DNA of 64,000 nucleotides from Marinobacter halotolerans (GTDB lineage: Bacteria; Pseudomonadota; Gammaproteobacteria; Pseudomonadales; Oleiphilaceae), in the NCBI RefSeq assembly GCF_008795985.1, contig NZ_VMHP01000002.1, positions 558,001 to 622,000 on the forward strand. Reading direction: 5' to 3'. This document shows, piece by piece, positions 19,381-28,563 of this stretch. The position numbers and the translations under genes were made by a program. Under the pieces are notes generated by a model. It ran no database searches. It was not told where the DNA came from and worked only from the letters and a program-made list of their open reading frames with translations. The first letter of the stretch is position 1, and every line of letters starts with the position of its first letter.

Positions 19381-20348
19381 CCAAAGAAAACTATTCACTG
19401 GTCGGGGATATCGGCGGCACGAATGCCCGGTTTGCCCTGGTCCGGTCCGGTGAGATAACGCCGGAAGCGATTGAGGTTCTGCCCTGCAGGGATTATGACA
19501 ACCTGGACTCCGCCATTAGAGACTACCTTCAGCGGTCCCGTGTGGCAGAGGTGCAGGAGGTTTGCCTGGCAGTAGCGTCCCCTGTGTCCGGCACTCAGGT
19601 GAGGATGACCAACAACCACTGGCGTTTTGACAGCGAGGAGGTGCGTCGCCAGTTCGGTTGGGGCGCTTTCAAAGTGATCAATGACTTCACCGCCATGGCT
19701 CTGGGGGTTCCCCATGTCGCTGCCGACAAGCTGATTCACGTCTGCGGCGGGCCGGGCAATACCAGCCAGCCACGGCTGGTTATCGGTCCGGGTACCGGTC
19801 TGGGAGTGTCCGGCCTGGTGCCATTGCGCAATGGCTGGGTTCCGCTGATGACGGAAGGCGGGCATGTGGATTTTGCACCCACGGACGAGATCGAAATGGC
19901 AGTGCTGCGGATTCTCAAGGCCCGGTTTGGTCGTGTATCGGTGGAGCGTATTCTCTGCGGCCAGGGCCTGCTGAACCTTTATCAGGCCCATGCCGAGATA
20001 CAGGATGTGGCAGCGCCGCTGGATGCACCGGAAAAAATTACGGCGGCAGCGCTGGACCATTCTGACGTACTGGCCCGGCACAGCCTTCAGCATTTCTGCG
20101 AAATTCTCGGCCGGGTCGCGGGTAACGCGGTGCTCACTCTGGGTGGCAACGGTGGTGTCTATCTATGCGGCGGCATGCTTCCACGTTTTATCGACTTCTT
20201 CCTTGACAGTCCCTTCCAGAAAGGCTTCGAGGACAAAGGCAGGATGCGGTCTTTGCTTGAGGCAACACCGGTTTATGTCGTAACGGAAGATTACACGGGT
20301 CTGTTGGGCGCTGCAGAGGCGCTGATCAACCCTGAAGTTCGGGGTTAG
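19377..20348 (+). CDS. glk: Glucokinase (ROK-independent Glk type)
   Basis: The 323-residue enzyme phosphorylates glucose with ATP. It starts with the phosphate loop [13 protein letters not shown] and carries [21 protein letters not shown] and [11 protein letters not shown], typical of proteobacterial Glk (Pfam PF02685). It shares an ATGA overlap with edd. Its product feeds zwf, so edd-glk and zwf-pgl-eda together form a full glucose-to-pyruvate route. Confidence 0.95.
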   Translation: MTKENYSLVGDIGGTNARFALVRSGEITPEAIEVLPCRDYDNLDSAIRDYLQRSRVAEVQEVCLAVASPVSGTQVRMTNNHWRFDSEEVRRQFGWGAFKVINDFTAMALGVPHVAADKLIHVCGGPGNTSQPRLVIGPGTGLGVSGLVPLRNGWVPLMTEGGHVDFAPTDEIEMAVLRILKARFGRVSVERILCGQGLLNLYQAHAEIQDVAAPLDAPEKITAAALDHSDVLARHSLQHFCEILGRVAGNAVLTLGGNGGVYLCGGMLPRFIDFFLDSPFQKGFEDKGRMRSLLEATPVYVVTEDYTGLLGAAEALINPEVRG

Positions 20349-20354
20349 GCACAA

Positions 20355-20954
20355 ATGAGCACGGATTATTCCCGAATGCCGTTTGACGACCTGGTAGCTG
20401 CTGTACGCCGTTGCCGTATCTGTGAAGCGCACCTGCCGCTGGGGCCGCGACCAGTCATCCAGATTTCCCAGTCTGCCAGAATTCTGGTAGTGGGTCAGGC
20501 CCCCGGTCGCCGTGTGCACGAAACCGGCCTGCCGTTTAATGATCCAAGTGGTGATCGTCTGCGGGAATGGATGGGGATCGGTCGTGAGACCTTTTATGAC
20601 GAAGAGCAGCTGGCCATTCTGCCGATGGGGTTCTGTTATCCGGGCACCGGGAAGTCGGGCGATCTGCCGCCAAGGCCGGAATGTGCGCCGGCCTGGCGGG
20701 ATCTGTTGCTGGAAAGGCTGCACAATCTGGAGCTGACCCTGGTCATCGGTCAGTATGCCCACGCCTGGCACCTGCCGGGGCCGAAAGCGTCTGTGACCGA
20801 GCGCGTCCGGCGCTGGCAGCAAGTGTGGCCCTCCATGTTGCCCTTGCCACACCCAAGCCCAAGGAACAATCTCTGGTTACGTCGCAACCCCTGGTTCGAA
20901 CAGGAGATTGTTCCAAGATTGCAGCAGCGCGTGGGGAATATACTCGGGCACTGA
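20355..20954 (+). CDS. Uracil-DNA glycosylase family protein (possible Fe-S type)
   Basis: This 199-residue protein has the UDG-superfamily signatures ILVVGQAPG (residues 43-51), DPSGDRLREWMG and LPHPSPRN. Four Cys at 20, 23, 94 and 110 give a C-x2-C-x70-C-x15-C spacing like that of [4Fe-4S] family 4 enzymes. Motif A, however, has Gln where those enzymes usually have Glu, and GRRVHETG in place of the usual acidic ED. Activity on uracil is therefore inferred, not shown. It follows glk by 6 bp and may simply ride on that transcript. Confidence 0.8.
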   Translation: MSTDYSRMPFDDLVAAVRRCRICEAHLPLGPRPVIQISQSARILVVGQAPGRRVHETGLPFNDPSGDRLREWMGIGRETFYDEEQLAILPMGFCYPGTGKSGDLPPRPECAPAWRDLLLERLHNLELTLVIGQYAHAWHLPGPKASVTERVRRWQQVWPSMLPLPHPSPRNNLWLRRNPWFEQEIVPRLQQRVGNILGH

Positions 20955-20978
20955 GCACGGGAGCCACTGTCTGCCGGG

Positions 20979-22733
20979 TCACCGGGTTGCTTCCCACTGC
21001 GCGAGCAGATCTTCATAGCGAATAGTCTGCCCGCGGGGCTTTTCGTTCTGCAGTTTCGCCTTGGGAGCGCCCGGCTGTGCCAGCCACCAGTCACGTCCTT
21101 TCGCTTCCTCGTCCGGGGTGATGCGCGGTGGGCAGTTATTCACCAGAAAGTTCTTCTCGATGATCTTCATGGCCCTGTCCTGGCTTTCGGCGAGTTTGTC
21201 CAGGGCCTGCTGGGGCGTGCGCTCACCGGACATGGCGTCGGCGATATTGGGCCACCAGAGTTTTGCCAGTTTGGGGTAGTCGGCCACATTGACGCCGGTA
21301 GGGGTCCAGTTTTCCCGGGCCGGACTGCGATAGAACTCTACCAGGCCGCCCAGTTCTGCGCTTTTCGCCTGCATCTCCGGCGAGTTCAGGTCAGACTCAC
21401 GGATCGGGGTCAGCCCGATCAGGGTTTTTTCCAGCGAAACGGTGCGGGAGACGGTGAACTGGGCATAGAGCCACGCCGCTTTCTGTTGGCGCTCGCCCAT
21501 AACACGGGGAATGGTCCAGGCCCCCACATCCTGGTAGCCGAGCTTCATGCCCTCGGACCAGTAAGCACCGTGAGGGGAGGGGGCCATCCGCCATTTTGGC
21601 GTGCCATCCTCATTTACCACCGGTAGTTCCGGCCTGACCATGTCTGATGTAAATGCGGTATACCAGAAGATCTGCTGGGCAATCCGTCCCTGAGCGGGCA
21701 CGGGGCCTGCCTCTGAGAAGTTCATCCCGGCCGCTTCCGGCGGAGCGTATTTTTTCAGCCAGTCGATGTACTTCTGCAGCGCGTAGACCGCCGCCGGGCC
21801 GTTCGTGGCGCCTCCTCGCTCAACCGAAGAGCCCACTGGCGTGCAGCCCTCCATGCGAATGCCCCATTCGTCCACTGGCAGCCCGTTGGGTAGACCAGGA
21901 TCGCCGGCGCCTGCCATAGAGAACCAGGCATCGGTGAAACGCCAGCCCAGGGAGGGATCACGTTTGCCATAGTCCATATGGCCGTAAATCCGCTCCCCAT
22001 CGATTTCCTTTACATGCACAGAGAAGAATTCGGCAATGTCTTCGTAGGCAGACCAGTTCAGTGGTACGCCCAGTTCATAGCCGTAGCGCTCCAGGAACTT
22101 GGCCCGCAATTCCGGGCGCTGAAACCAGTCATAACGAAACCAGTAAAGGTTGGCAAACTGCTGATCGGGCAGCTGGTAAATTTTGCCCTCCGGGCCGGTT
22201 ACGAAGCTCAGGCCAATGAAGTCGTCCAGTTCCAGCGTGGGCAGGGTGAACTCGCGACCCTCGCCTTCCATGTAGTCGCTTATTGATAGGGCCCAGCCGG
22301 TACGGGAGTGGGTGCCGATCAGATCTGAGTCATTCACGAACGCATCGTAGCGACCCTTGACGGCCATGATTCTTTGAAGGTTGACCTGGCGGATCACCTC
22401 GCCTTCCGGCTTGAGATCATGGGTCACTTTGATGCCGGTAATTTCCGAAAATGCCCGCGCAAGCACTTCGGACTCGTAGCGGTGTGTTGTCAGGTTTTCC
22501 GACAATACGGAAATTTCCAGACCCTCCAACGGCTCTGCCGCCCGAGCAAACCAGGCCAGCTCCTCCGCCTGCTGTTCTCTTGAAAGAGTGGACGACTGAA
22601 AGCGTTCTGAAATCCACCGGTTGATGACTTCTTTGCGCGCCTCCGGCAGCGCGTTAAACGTGTCTGATCCATGACTGGCTGACGCAAAGTTGAGCAAACC
22701 TATCAGTGCAGCGGTAATCGGCCAATGTTTCAT
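20979..22733 (-). CDS. Orphan GlpV-like periplasmic solute-binding protein (ABC importer)
   Basis: The 584-residue exported protein (signal peptide MKHWPITAALIGLLNFASAS) is a close paralogue of the GlpV at 35229-36977. Long stretches are shared, such as LGWRFTDAWFSMAGAG and YQLPDQQFANLYWFR. It binds a solute in the periplasm, presumably glycerol or a related polyol, for an ABC importer. No permease or ATPase gene is adjacent, so it may share the GlpSTPQ complex. A GlpR-like box at 22801-22818 and a porin gene upstream point to the same regulon. Two Cys-containing loops (GCTPVGSS and NNCPPRIT) may form a disulfide. Confidence 0.85.
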   Translation of the reverse strand: MKHWPITAALIGLLNFASASHGSDTFNALPEARKEVINRWISERFQSSTLSREQQAEELAWFARAAEPLEGLEISVLSENLTTHRYESEVLARAFSEITGIKVTHDLKPEGEVIRQVNLQRIMAVKGRYDAFVNDSDLIGTHSRTGWALSISDYMEGEGREFTLPTLELDDFIGLSFVTGPEGKIYQLPDQQFANLYWFRYDWFQRPELRAKFLERYGYELGVPLNWSAYEDIAEFFSVHVKEIDGERIYGHMDYGKRDPSLGWRFTDAWFSMAGAGDPGLPNGLPVDEWGIRMEGCTPVGSSVERGGATNGPAAVYALQKYIDWLKKYAPPEAAGMNFSEAGPVPAQGRIAQQIFWYTAFTSDMVRPELPVVNEDGTPKWRMAPSPHGAYWSEGMKLGYQDVGAWTIPRVMGERQQKAAWLYAQFTVSRTVSLEKTLIGLTPIRESDLNSPEMQAKSAELGGLVEFYRSPARENWTPTGVNVADYPKLAKLWWPNIADAMSGERTPQQALDKLAESQDRAMKIIEKNFLVNNCPPRITPDEEAKGRDWWLAQPGAPKAKLQNEKPRGQTIRYEDLLAQWEATR

Positions 22734-23134
22734 ACGACACCTTTTTTTTTGTTAGTTGTTTGTTGTTTTAACTACATCTATGAGCGTAATGTTCGCGTTG
22801 TGGTTCGTCAACGAAAATCATTGAGCTATTTTGTAACTCTGTTTAATCGTTATAAAACAGATATATAAGTAGTTTTTTGGGAGAATTCAGCCTCCGCGTC
22901 GAAATAATTTCGAAAAAAATATGTTCTAAAACTTTCCTAAAAGTTCTTTCCGCGCTAAATTTGTGTTGTCTCGAAAACATAATCGGTCCAGTGCCGCAAT
23001 CAATGTTCGGGATCACAGTGTCTGTCAGCAAACAGAAAGGTAAGTAAATTACTGAAAATACTGATTAAAATGGATTTATAACCACAAAGGTTGCTGACTG
23101 ACCGAAAAATCTCAAACAAAAACAGGAAGCTAAC
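22734..23134. other. Divergent regulatory region between the glpV paralogue and the porin
   Basis: These 401 bp contain no credible gene and are AT-rich relative to neighbours. They hold a GlpR-like box (22801-22818), a second ATGTTCG half-site at 22789-22795, another at 23003-23009 nearer the porin, and the perfect palindrome TCGAAAT-A-ATTTCGA at 22899-22913. A run of ten T bases sits at the glpV-like start. Confidence 0.6.
22801..22818. promoter_or_regulatory. GlpR-like operator upstream of the glpV paralogue
   Basis: TGGTTCGTCAACGAAAAT matches 14 of 18 positions of the ideal palindrome ATGTTCGTTAACGAACAT, counted by eye. It lies about 70 bp before the start codon. Confidence 0.55.
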
Positions 23135-24250
23135 ATGATCGAAAACAACAACCATTCGAACGCAAAAACTTTCAAGCTGTCTGCGCTGGCTGCTGGCATT
23201 GCAGTGGTTGCAGGTGCATTTGTCGCACCTGCCTCTGCGGAAACGGCGTTCGAGTCAGACAGTGGCTGGAAGGTCGGATTCAACGGACACATTCCGGTAT
23301 TTGCGGTTCTGGGTAGCTATGACGAGCCCAGGAACGAAGACTCCTTCACGATAACGACAGGCTTCAACCCTGCGACCCTGCAAACCAATATCTATGCGCC
23401 AATGCAGAATGGTGTGCAGGTGTCTGGTCACTTCCAGATGAATGCGGATTTCGCGCCCGGTGATGCCGAGGCCAATTTCCGCAGCCGGGTTTCCGAGATT
23501 GCCGTTGCCGGTGATTTTGGTACGGTCAATATCGGTAAGGGCTTCGGCATCTTTGGTGTTCCAGCGATCGGCGATAACGGCAGTGGTCTGGGTGTTGGCC
23601 TGATTGGTGGTCCGGATCAGGTTGCTGCGACCGCCGGGCGTATCGGTAATGGCTATTTCTACGCCAACTTCAATCCTCGTGTGATGTACACCTCGAACAA
23701 CCTGGGCGGCCTGACGTTCAAGGTTGGCTTGTTCAGCCCATCCAAGCTTGATGGCGTGGATGCTGAATACACAACACCACGTATCGAGGGTAATCTGGTT
23801 TATAGCACCGACATGTTTTCGCTCTGGTCCAGTGCGTTTACCCAGGATGTTGATTCAAGTGCCGGCACTTTTGACGATTACACCATGTCGGGCATCGATT
23901 TCGGTGGCTCGGTATCGGTGGGCGATCTGAATGTCCGGGGTAATTACTCCATGACCTCCGGTACCGGCAATGCGGTTTTCGCCGCCCGCCTGGATCCGAA
24001 CGAGGAAGATGCCAGCCAGTGGTACGTTGAGACAACCTATGACATCAACAAGACTACTCTGGGCGTAAGTTACGGTGAGGGCGAGGACGATTTCACTCCC
24101 GACAGCGCCGACACGGATCTGACCATGATCTTTGCTCGCTATCGTGCAACCGATGCCCTGACGTTGATGGCAGAAGTCACCAGTCTGGGAACGGCAGGTG
24201 GCCAGGGTGAATACGATGCCTTTATTGTAGGTTCCCAGTTCACTTTCTGA
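23135..24250 (+). CDS. Outer-membrane porin (Gram-negative porin family)
   Basis: The 371-residue protein has a signal peptide ending APASA (about residue 35), alternating beta strands and a C-terminal aromatic (GSQFTF), as expected for a trimeric 16-strand porin. The strand RSRVSEIAVAGDFGTVNIGK matches the general porin family, where it precedes the constriction loop. The likely role is outer-membrane entry of small solutes, and the neighbours suggest glycerol or other polyols. It sits between the glpV paralogue and glpD, and a terminator follows at 24271-24302. Confidence 0.85.
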   Translation: MIENNNHSNAKTFKLSALAAGIAVVAGAFVAPASAETAFESDSGWKVGFNGHIPVFAVLGSYDEPRNEDSFTITTGFNPATLQTNIYAPMQNGVQVSGHFQMNADFAPGDAEANFRSRVSEIAVAGDFGTVNIGKGFGIFGVPAIGDNGSGLGVGLIGGPDQVAATAGRIGNGYFYANFNPRVMYTSNNLGGLTFKVGLFSPSKLDGVDAEYTTPRIEGNLVYSTDMFSLWSSAFTQDVDSSAGTFDDYTMSGIDFGGSVSVGDLNVRGNYSMTSGTGNAVFAARLDPNEEDASQWYVETTYDINKTTLGVSYGEGEDDFTPDSADTDLTMIFARYRATDALTLMAEVTSLGTAGGQGEYDAFIVGSQFTF

Positions 24251-24270
24251 GAACCATCTCCTCCAAAGAA

Positions 24271-24302
24271 GGCCGGATACCGAAAGGTGTCCGGCTTTTT
24301 TA
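24271..24302 (+). terminator. Rho-independent terminator after the porin
   Basis: GCCGGATAC pairs with GTGTCCGGC (one G-T pair), followed by a T run. Confidence 0.8.
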
Positions 24303-24321
24303 TGGCCTGAATTTACGGCAT

Positions 24322-24354
24322 AAAAAAGCTCCGGGCGGTGACACCGGCCGGAGC
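24322..24354 (-). terminator. Rho-independent terminator after glpD
   Basis: On the minus strand, GCTCCGG pairs with CCGGAGC and the stem is followed by six T residues. Confidence 0.75.
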
Positions 24355-24373
24355 AAATGCCTGAGGGAGTAGT

Positions 24374-25900
24374 TCAGGCGCTGTGGAGAGCAACGGTTTG
24401 TGGTTGCGGGGTTGCCTTGCTGGCCAGATAGCGATCCAGCTCGAGGACATCTTCTTCAGTGGCATACAGCCCCTGTTTGGTGCGACGCCAGAGAATATCC
24501 TCGGACGTAATCGCCCATTCATGTTTGATCAGGTATTCCACTTCGCGTTCGTAAAGCGTTCCGGCGAAGCGATAGCCCAGGTCCTGGACCGATTCTGCCT
24601 TGCCCAGGATGTCGTAGGCCTTGGTTCCGAATGTTCTGACATATCGACTGCAGACGGCTTCAGGAAGCCAGGGGTAATCCTTGGAAATTCGGGCTTCGAG
24701 CGTGTCGTGGTTCTCGAAATCACCGCCGGGCAGTATGCCTGTTTTGGTCCAGGCTTTTCCCGCGTGGGGGAAAAACTGACACAGCTTGTCAGTGGCCGCC
24801 TCCGCCAGCTTGCGATAGGTGGTGATCTTGCCGCCGAACACGGAAATGACCGGCGCTTTGCCTTTGGAGCGGTCAACCTCGAAGGAGTAATCCCGGGAGG
24901 CCTTTTTGGCATCGCCTTCCTCATCGTCCATCAACGGCCGTACGCCGGAATAGGACCAGACCACATCGCTTTCGGTCAGCTGGCGTTTGAAGTGTGAGTT
25001 CACAATGTCCAGCAGATACTCGGTTTCTTCCGGAGAAATCTTCGCTTTCTTCGGATCGCCCTCGTAATCCACATCGGTTGTGCCCACGAGAGAAAACTCA
25101 TCTTCGTAGGGGATCACAAACACAATGCGCTCGTCTTCGTTCTGAAGGATATAGGCCTCGGTCTCGCGGTTGAGTCGAGGGACCACAATATGGCTGCCCT
25201 TGACCATGCGGATGGACTTGGGAGCCTTCATGGCCAGGCTTTCGCTGAACAGGCGGCTGACCCAGGGGCCGGACGCGTTGACGATGACCTTGGCTGACAC
25301 ATGGTGAATGCTGTCGTCGGTCATGTCTTTCAGGGAGATGTCCCAGGAGTCCGTGCCGCGCTTTGCGTCCACGCACTTGGTCTTGGTCAGGATGGTCGCC
25401 CCGCATTCCTGAGCCTTTTTGGCGGTCAGGACCACCAGGCGGGCATCGTCTACCCAACCGTCGGAATACTCAAAACCTTTGGTGATATCGGCCTTGAGCG
25501 GGTCCTTTTCATCAAACTTGATGGACCGCGACCCAGGAAGCACTTCACGCTTGGCGAGGTTGTCGTATAGAAACAGGCCCATCCTGATCATCCAGGCCGG
25601 GCGGAGATGGGGGCGATGAGGCAGGCGAAAACGCATGGGCCACATAATATGTGGTGAATTGCGCAGCAGTGATTCTCGCTCTGCCAGAGCTTCCCGTACC
25701 AGACGGAACTCGTAATGTTCCAGATAGCGCAAGCCGCCATGGATCAGTTTGCTGCTGCTGGAAGAGGTGGCTGAGGCAAGGTCATTCATTTCGCACAGCA
25801 GAACCTTCAGGCCGCGGCCTGCGGCATCCATGGCTATGCCGGTGCCGTTAACGCCGCCGCCCACAACGACCACGTCAAATGTCGTGTTTTCCGAAGTCAT
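24374..25900 (-). CDS. glpD: Aerobic glycerol-3-phosphate dehydrogenase
   Basis: This 508-residue FAD enzyme of the inner-membrane face oxidises glycerol 3-phosphate to dihydroxyacetone phosphate and passes electrons to quinone. The dinucleotide fold DVVVVGGGVNGTGIAMDAAG lies at residues 9-28. NDLASATSSSSSKLIHGGLR and the C-terminal DAO domain are also family-like. It is downstream of glpR on the same strand with a GlpR-like box before it (25993-26010). The product joins glycolysis through TpiA, which is also encoded here. Confidence 0.97.
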   Translation of the reverse strand: MTSENTTFDVVVVGGGVNGTGIAMDAAGRGLKVLLCEMNDLASATSSSSSKLIHGGLRYLEHYEFRLVREALAERESLLRNSPHIMWPMRFRLPHRPHLRPAWMIRMGLFLYDNLAKREVLPGSRSIKFDEKDPLKADITKGFEYSDGWVDDARLVVLTAKKAQECGATILTKTKCVDAKRGTDSWDISLKDMTDDSIHHVSAKVIVNASGPWVSRLFSESLAMKAPKSIRMVKGSHIVVPRLNRETEAYILQNEDERIVFVIPYEDEFSLVGTTDVDYEGDPKKAKISPEETEYLLDIVNSHFKRQLTESDVVWSYSGVRPLMDDEEGDAKKASRDYSFEVDRSKGKAPVISVFGGKITTYRKLAEAATDKLCQFFPHAGKAWTKTGILPGGDFENHDTLEARISKDYPWLPEAVCSRYVRTFGTKAYDILGKAESVQDLGYRFAGTLYEREVEYLIKHEWAITSEDILWRRTKQGLYATEEDVLELDRYLASKATPQPQTVALHSA

Positions 25901-25992
25901 CTTGTGTCATCTCCTGACGCCAGTGAAAGGACGCCTCCAGCGCTCTTTCCGGGTTCATACAAACGTATGGTTCTATTATGCGAAAGCAAGTT

Positions 25993-26010
25993 ATATTCGT
26001 AAAGGAAAAT
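25993..26010. promoter_or_regulatory. GlpR-like operator upstream of glpD
   Basis: ATATTCGTAAAGGAAAAT matches 14 of 18 positions of ATGTTCGTTAACGAACAT by eye. The left half is nearly exact. It lies about 95 bp before the glpD ATG. Confidence 0.5.
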
Positions 26011-26104
26011 ACAGAAAAAAAACGAAAAAATTTAGGCGAGTGCGAACTGATTCGCGCCAGTTCTGATGCCGATGGGGGAGAAAGCCGGATATCAGGCAGA
26101 CAGG

Positions 26105-26863
26105 TCAGACGAGGTGCAGTTCTACGTTGTTTTCCCGCAGAAGTTGACGGATCTCAACGGGTGGTGGTTCATCGGTGAATACGTGGTCTGCCTGGGCGAT
26201 GCTGCCGAGGCGCACCATAGCGTTGCGGCCAAACTTGGAGTGGTCTGCGGCAAGCAGGACGCTGCCGGAGTTTTCAATAATGGACTGGGCTACGCGTACT
26301 TCCCGGTAGTCAAAATCCAGCAGTGAGCCGTCGGTGTGGATGCCACTGATGCCGATGATCCCGAAATCCATTTTGAACTGATTGATGAAATCCCGAGTGG
26401 CTTCACCCACGATGCCGCCGTCTCGGTTTCTGACCTCGCCACCGGCAATGATGATGTGGAAGTCTTCTCTGGCCGACAGTATGGACGCCACATGAAGGTT
26501 GTTGGTCACCACCTGCAGGTTGTTTTTCTCAAGCAGGGCCTTGGCGATTGTTTCGGTGGTTGTGCCGATGTTGATGAACATAGAGGAATTGTCGGGGATC
26601 ATTTCCACCAGTGCCGCAGCAATGCGCTCTTTTGCTTCCAGGTCCATGATTTTGCGCGCCTGATAGGCCGTATTGACGGTGCTGGAATCAATGCCGGCGC
26701 CGCCGTGATGGCGCCGAAGTTTTTTCTGCTCAGCTAGCTCATTGAGATCCCGGCGGATGGTTTGTGGCGTGACTTTGAACTGATCAACCAGTTGTTCAGT
26801 GGTCACGAAGCCATTCTGTTGAATCAGCTCCATGATCAGGTCCTGTCGGCGTCGTTGTGCCAT
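26105..26863 (-). CDS. glpR: Glycerol-3-phosphate regulon repressor (DeoR family)
   Basis: The 252-residue regulator has an N-terminal DeoR helix-turn-helix (LVDQFKVTPQTIRRDLNELA, residues 25-44) followed by the family motif RRHHGGA. A C-terminal DeoR sensor domain carries FINIGTTTETIAKAL, NLQVVTNNL and LAADHSKFGR. It represses glp genes and is released by glycerol 3-phosphate. A GlpR-like box just upstream suggests autoregulation. Similar boxes occur before glpD, the ABC operon, both glpV genes and eno. The ATG has GGAGG 7 bp upstream. Confidence 0.94.
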   Translation of the reverse strand: MAQRRRQDLIMELIQQNGFVTTEQLVDQFKVTPQTIRRDLNELAEQKKLRRHHGGAGIDSSTVNTAYQARKIMDLEAKERIAAALVEMIPDNSSMFINIGTTTETIAKALLEKNNLQVVTNNLHVASILSAREDFHIIIAGGEVRNRDGGIVGEATRDFINQFKMDFGIIGISGIHTDGSLLDFDYREVRVAQSIIENSGSVLLAADHSKFGRNAMVRLGSIAQADHVFTDEPPPVEIRQLLRENNVELHLV

Positions 26864-26884
26864 TCAACTTCCTCCGGTTTTTAA

Positions 26885-26902
26885 TTTTTCTCTAACGAAC
26901 GA
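26885..26902. promoter_or_regulatory. GlpR-like operator upstream of glpR (autoregulation)
   Basis: TTTTTCTCTAACGAACGA matches about 12 of 18 positions of the ideal box. The right half TAACGAAC is strong. It lies 21 bp before the glpR start. Confidence 0.4.
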
Positions 26903-27080
26903 AATAGAGAGCTAAAAGTTGTATTTAGTTTAGTGCGTTTTCTGGTTTTGTGCAGCCTTTCTATGGGGTTGTGTCGAAAAGGCTGAGCGATGGGTCACTT
27001 TTCTCCCGGAAAAAGGGTTGGCTTTTGTTTTCAAAAAAGTAAAAATACGAAAAAATAAGAACACTAAGGGCCAAATAATC

Positions 27081-28553
27081 ATGACTCAGTACATTCTGTC
27101 CATTGATCAGGGCACGACCAGCTCTCGGGCCATCCTTTTCACCCTGGATGGCAATTTACACGCCAGCAGCCAACAGGAGTTCCCTCAACATTATCCCGCC
27201 AGCGGCTGGGTGGAGCACGACCCGGAGGATATCTGGCGAACCGTGCAGGAAACCTGTGACGAGGTGATGCAAAAGGGCTGCAAAGACAGCGACGAAGTGA
27301 TTGCGGTGGGTATAACAAACCAGCGTGAAACCACCGTTCTCTGGGACCGCGCAACCGGCGAGCCGGTGTATCCCGCCATCGTCTGGCAGGACCGTCGCAC
27401 CGCCAACTGGTGTGAATCCCTGAAAACACAGAGCCTTGAGCCGTCGGTCAATAACAAGACCGGGCTGTTGATCGATCCTTATTTCTCCGCCACGAAGATC
27501 CACTGGATACTGGAGAATGTGCCCGGGGCCCGTCAGCGCGCCGAAAGGGGAGAGCTGGCTTTCGGTACCATCGACACCTTCCTGTTGTGGCGGCTAACGG
27601 CGGGCCGGGTTCACAGAACTGACGCCACTAACGCCAGCCGAACCATGTTGTTCAACATCCATAAACAGGAATGGGACCACGAGCTGTTGGAGCTTTTCGG
27701 CATTCCCGAATGCCTGTTGCCTGAAGTGATGGATTCTGCCGCTGACTTTGGCCAGATTGTTGGCCATGGGCGTCTGGACGGCGCCTCTGTGATGGGGATG
27801 GCCGGTGACCAGCAGGCTGCCCTGTTCGGACAGACCTGCTTCGAATCCGGAATGGCGAAAAGCACCTACGGTACCGGCTGCTTTCTGATGCTCAATACCG
27901 GCGATCAGGCGCTGACATCGGAACACCGGCTGCTGACGACCGTCGCCTATCGCCTTAATGGGAAACCCGCCTACGCTCTGGAAGGCAGTATTTTTATTGC
28001 CGGTGCCGCTATTCAGTGGCTCCGGGACGGGCTGCAGCTCATCAGGGACGCCTGTGAAACCGAGCCCCTGGCGGAAGGTACACCGGTGGATCACGGCGTC
28101 TATCTGGTGCCGGCCTTTACCGGCCTGGGCGCGCCCTACTGGGATCCGAATGCCCGAGGTGCGATTTTTGGGCTGACCCGCGACACCGGTATCAAGGAAA
28201 TTGTGACTGCAGGTCTGCAGTCGGTTTGCTATCAGACCAAAGACCTTCAGAAAGCGATGGAAAAGGACGGCCTAAGACCCATTACCCTGAGGGTGGATGG
28301 TGGCATGGTTGCCAATAACTGGGTCCTGCAATTCCTGGCGGATATTCTCGGGGCCCGGGTAGACCGGCCGGCACTGGTCGAAACCACCGCCCTTGGTGCT
28401 GCCTACCTGGCAGGGCTGCAGGCCGGTGTTTTCAAATCCCTGGATGACCTGAGCAGCATGTGGCGATGCGACCGCAGCTTCGAACCGCTCATGACCAAGA
28501 CCCAGCGCGACAAACTCTACGAGGGCTGGATTACCGCTATCCGCAAGCTCTGA
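27081..28553 (+). CDS. glpK: Glycerol kinase
   Basis: The 490-residue FGGY kinase phosphorylates glycerol with ATP. It starts [20 protein letters not shown] and carries [27 protein letters not shown] and the C-terminal [19 protein letters not shown]. The ATG at 27081 was chosen over an upstream frame extension because the family starts at this point. It is divergent from glpR. I saw no convincing GlpR box directly before it. No glpF facilitator neighbours it, which fits import by the ABC system further on. Confidence 0.97.
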   Translation: MTQYILSIDQGTTSSRAILFTLDGNLHASSQQEFPQHYPASGWVEHDPEDIWRTVQETCDEVMQKGCKDSDEVIAVGITNQRETTVLWDRATGEPVYPAIVWQDRRTANWCESLKTQSLEPSVNNKTGLLIDPYFSATKIHWILENVPGARQRAERGELAFGTIDTFLLWRLTAGRVHRTDATNASRTMLFNIHKQEWDHELLELFGIPECLLPEVMDSAADFGQIVGHGRLDGASVMGMAGDQQAALFGQTCFESGMAKSTYGTGCFLMLNTGDQALTSEHRLLTTVAYRLNGKPAYALEGSIFIAGAAIQWLRDGLQLIRDACETEPLAEGTPVDHGVYLVPAFTGLGAPYWDPNARGAIFGLTRDTGIKEIVTAGLQSVCYQTKDLQKAMEKDGLRPITLRVDGGMVANNWVLQFLADILGARVDRPALVETTALGAAYLAGLQAGVFKSLDDLSSMWRCDRSFEPLMTKTQRDKLYEGWITAIRKL

Positions 28554-28563
28554 ACCCGTCCCC

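Noticed and set aside
27000..27080. GlpR box directly before glpK
   Set aside because: The AT-rich leader gives too few matches to the palindrome, so no site is called even though one is expected.
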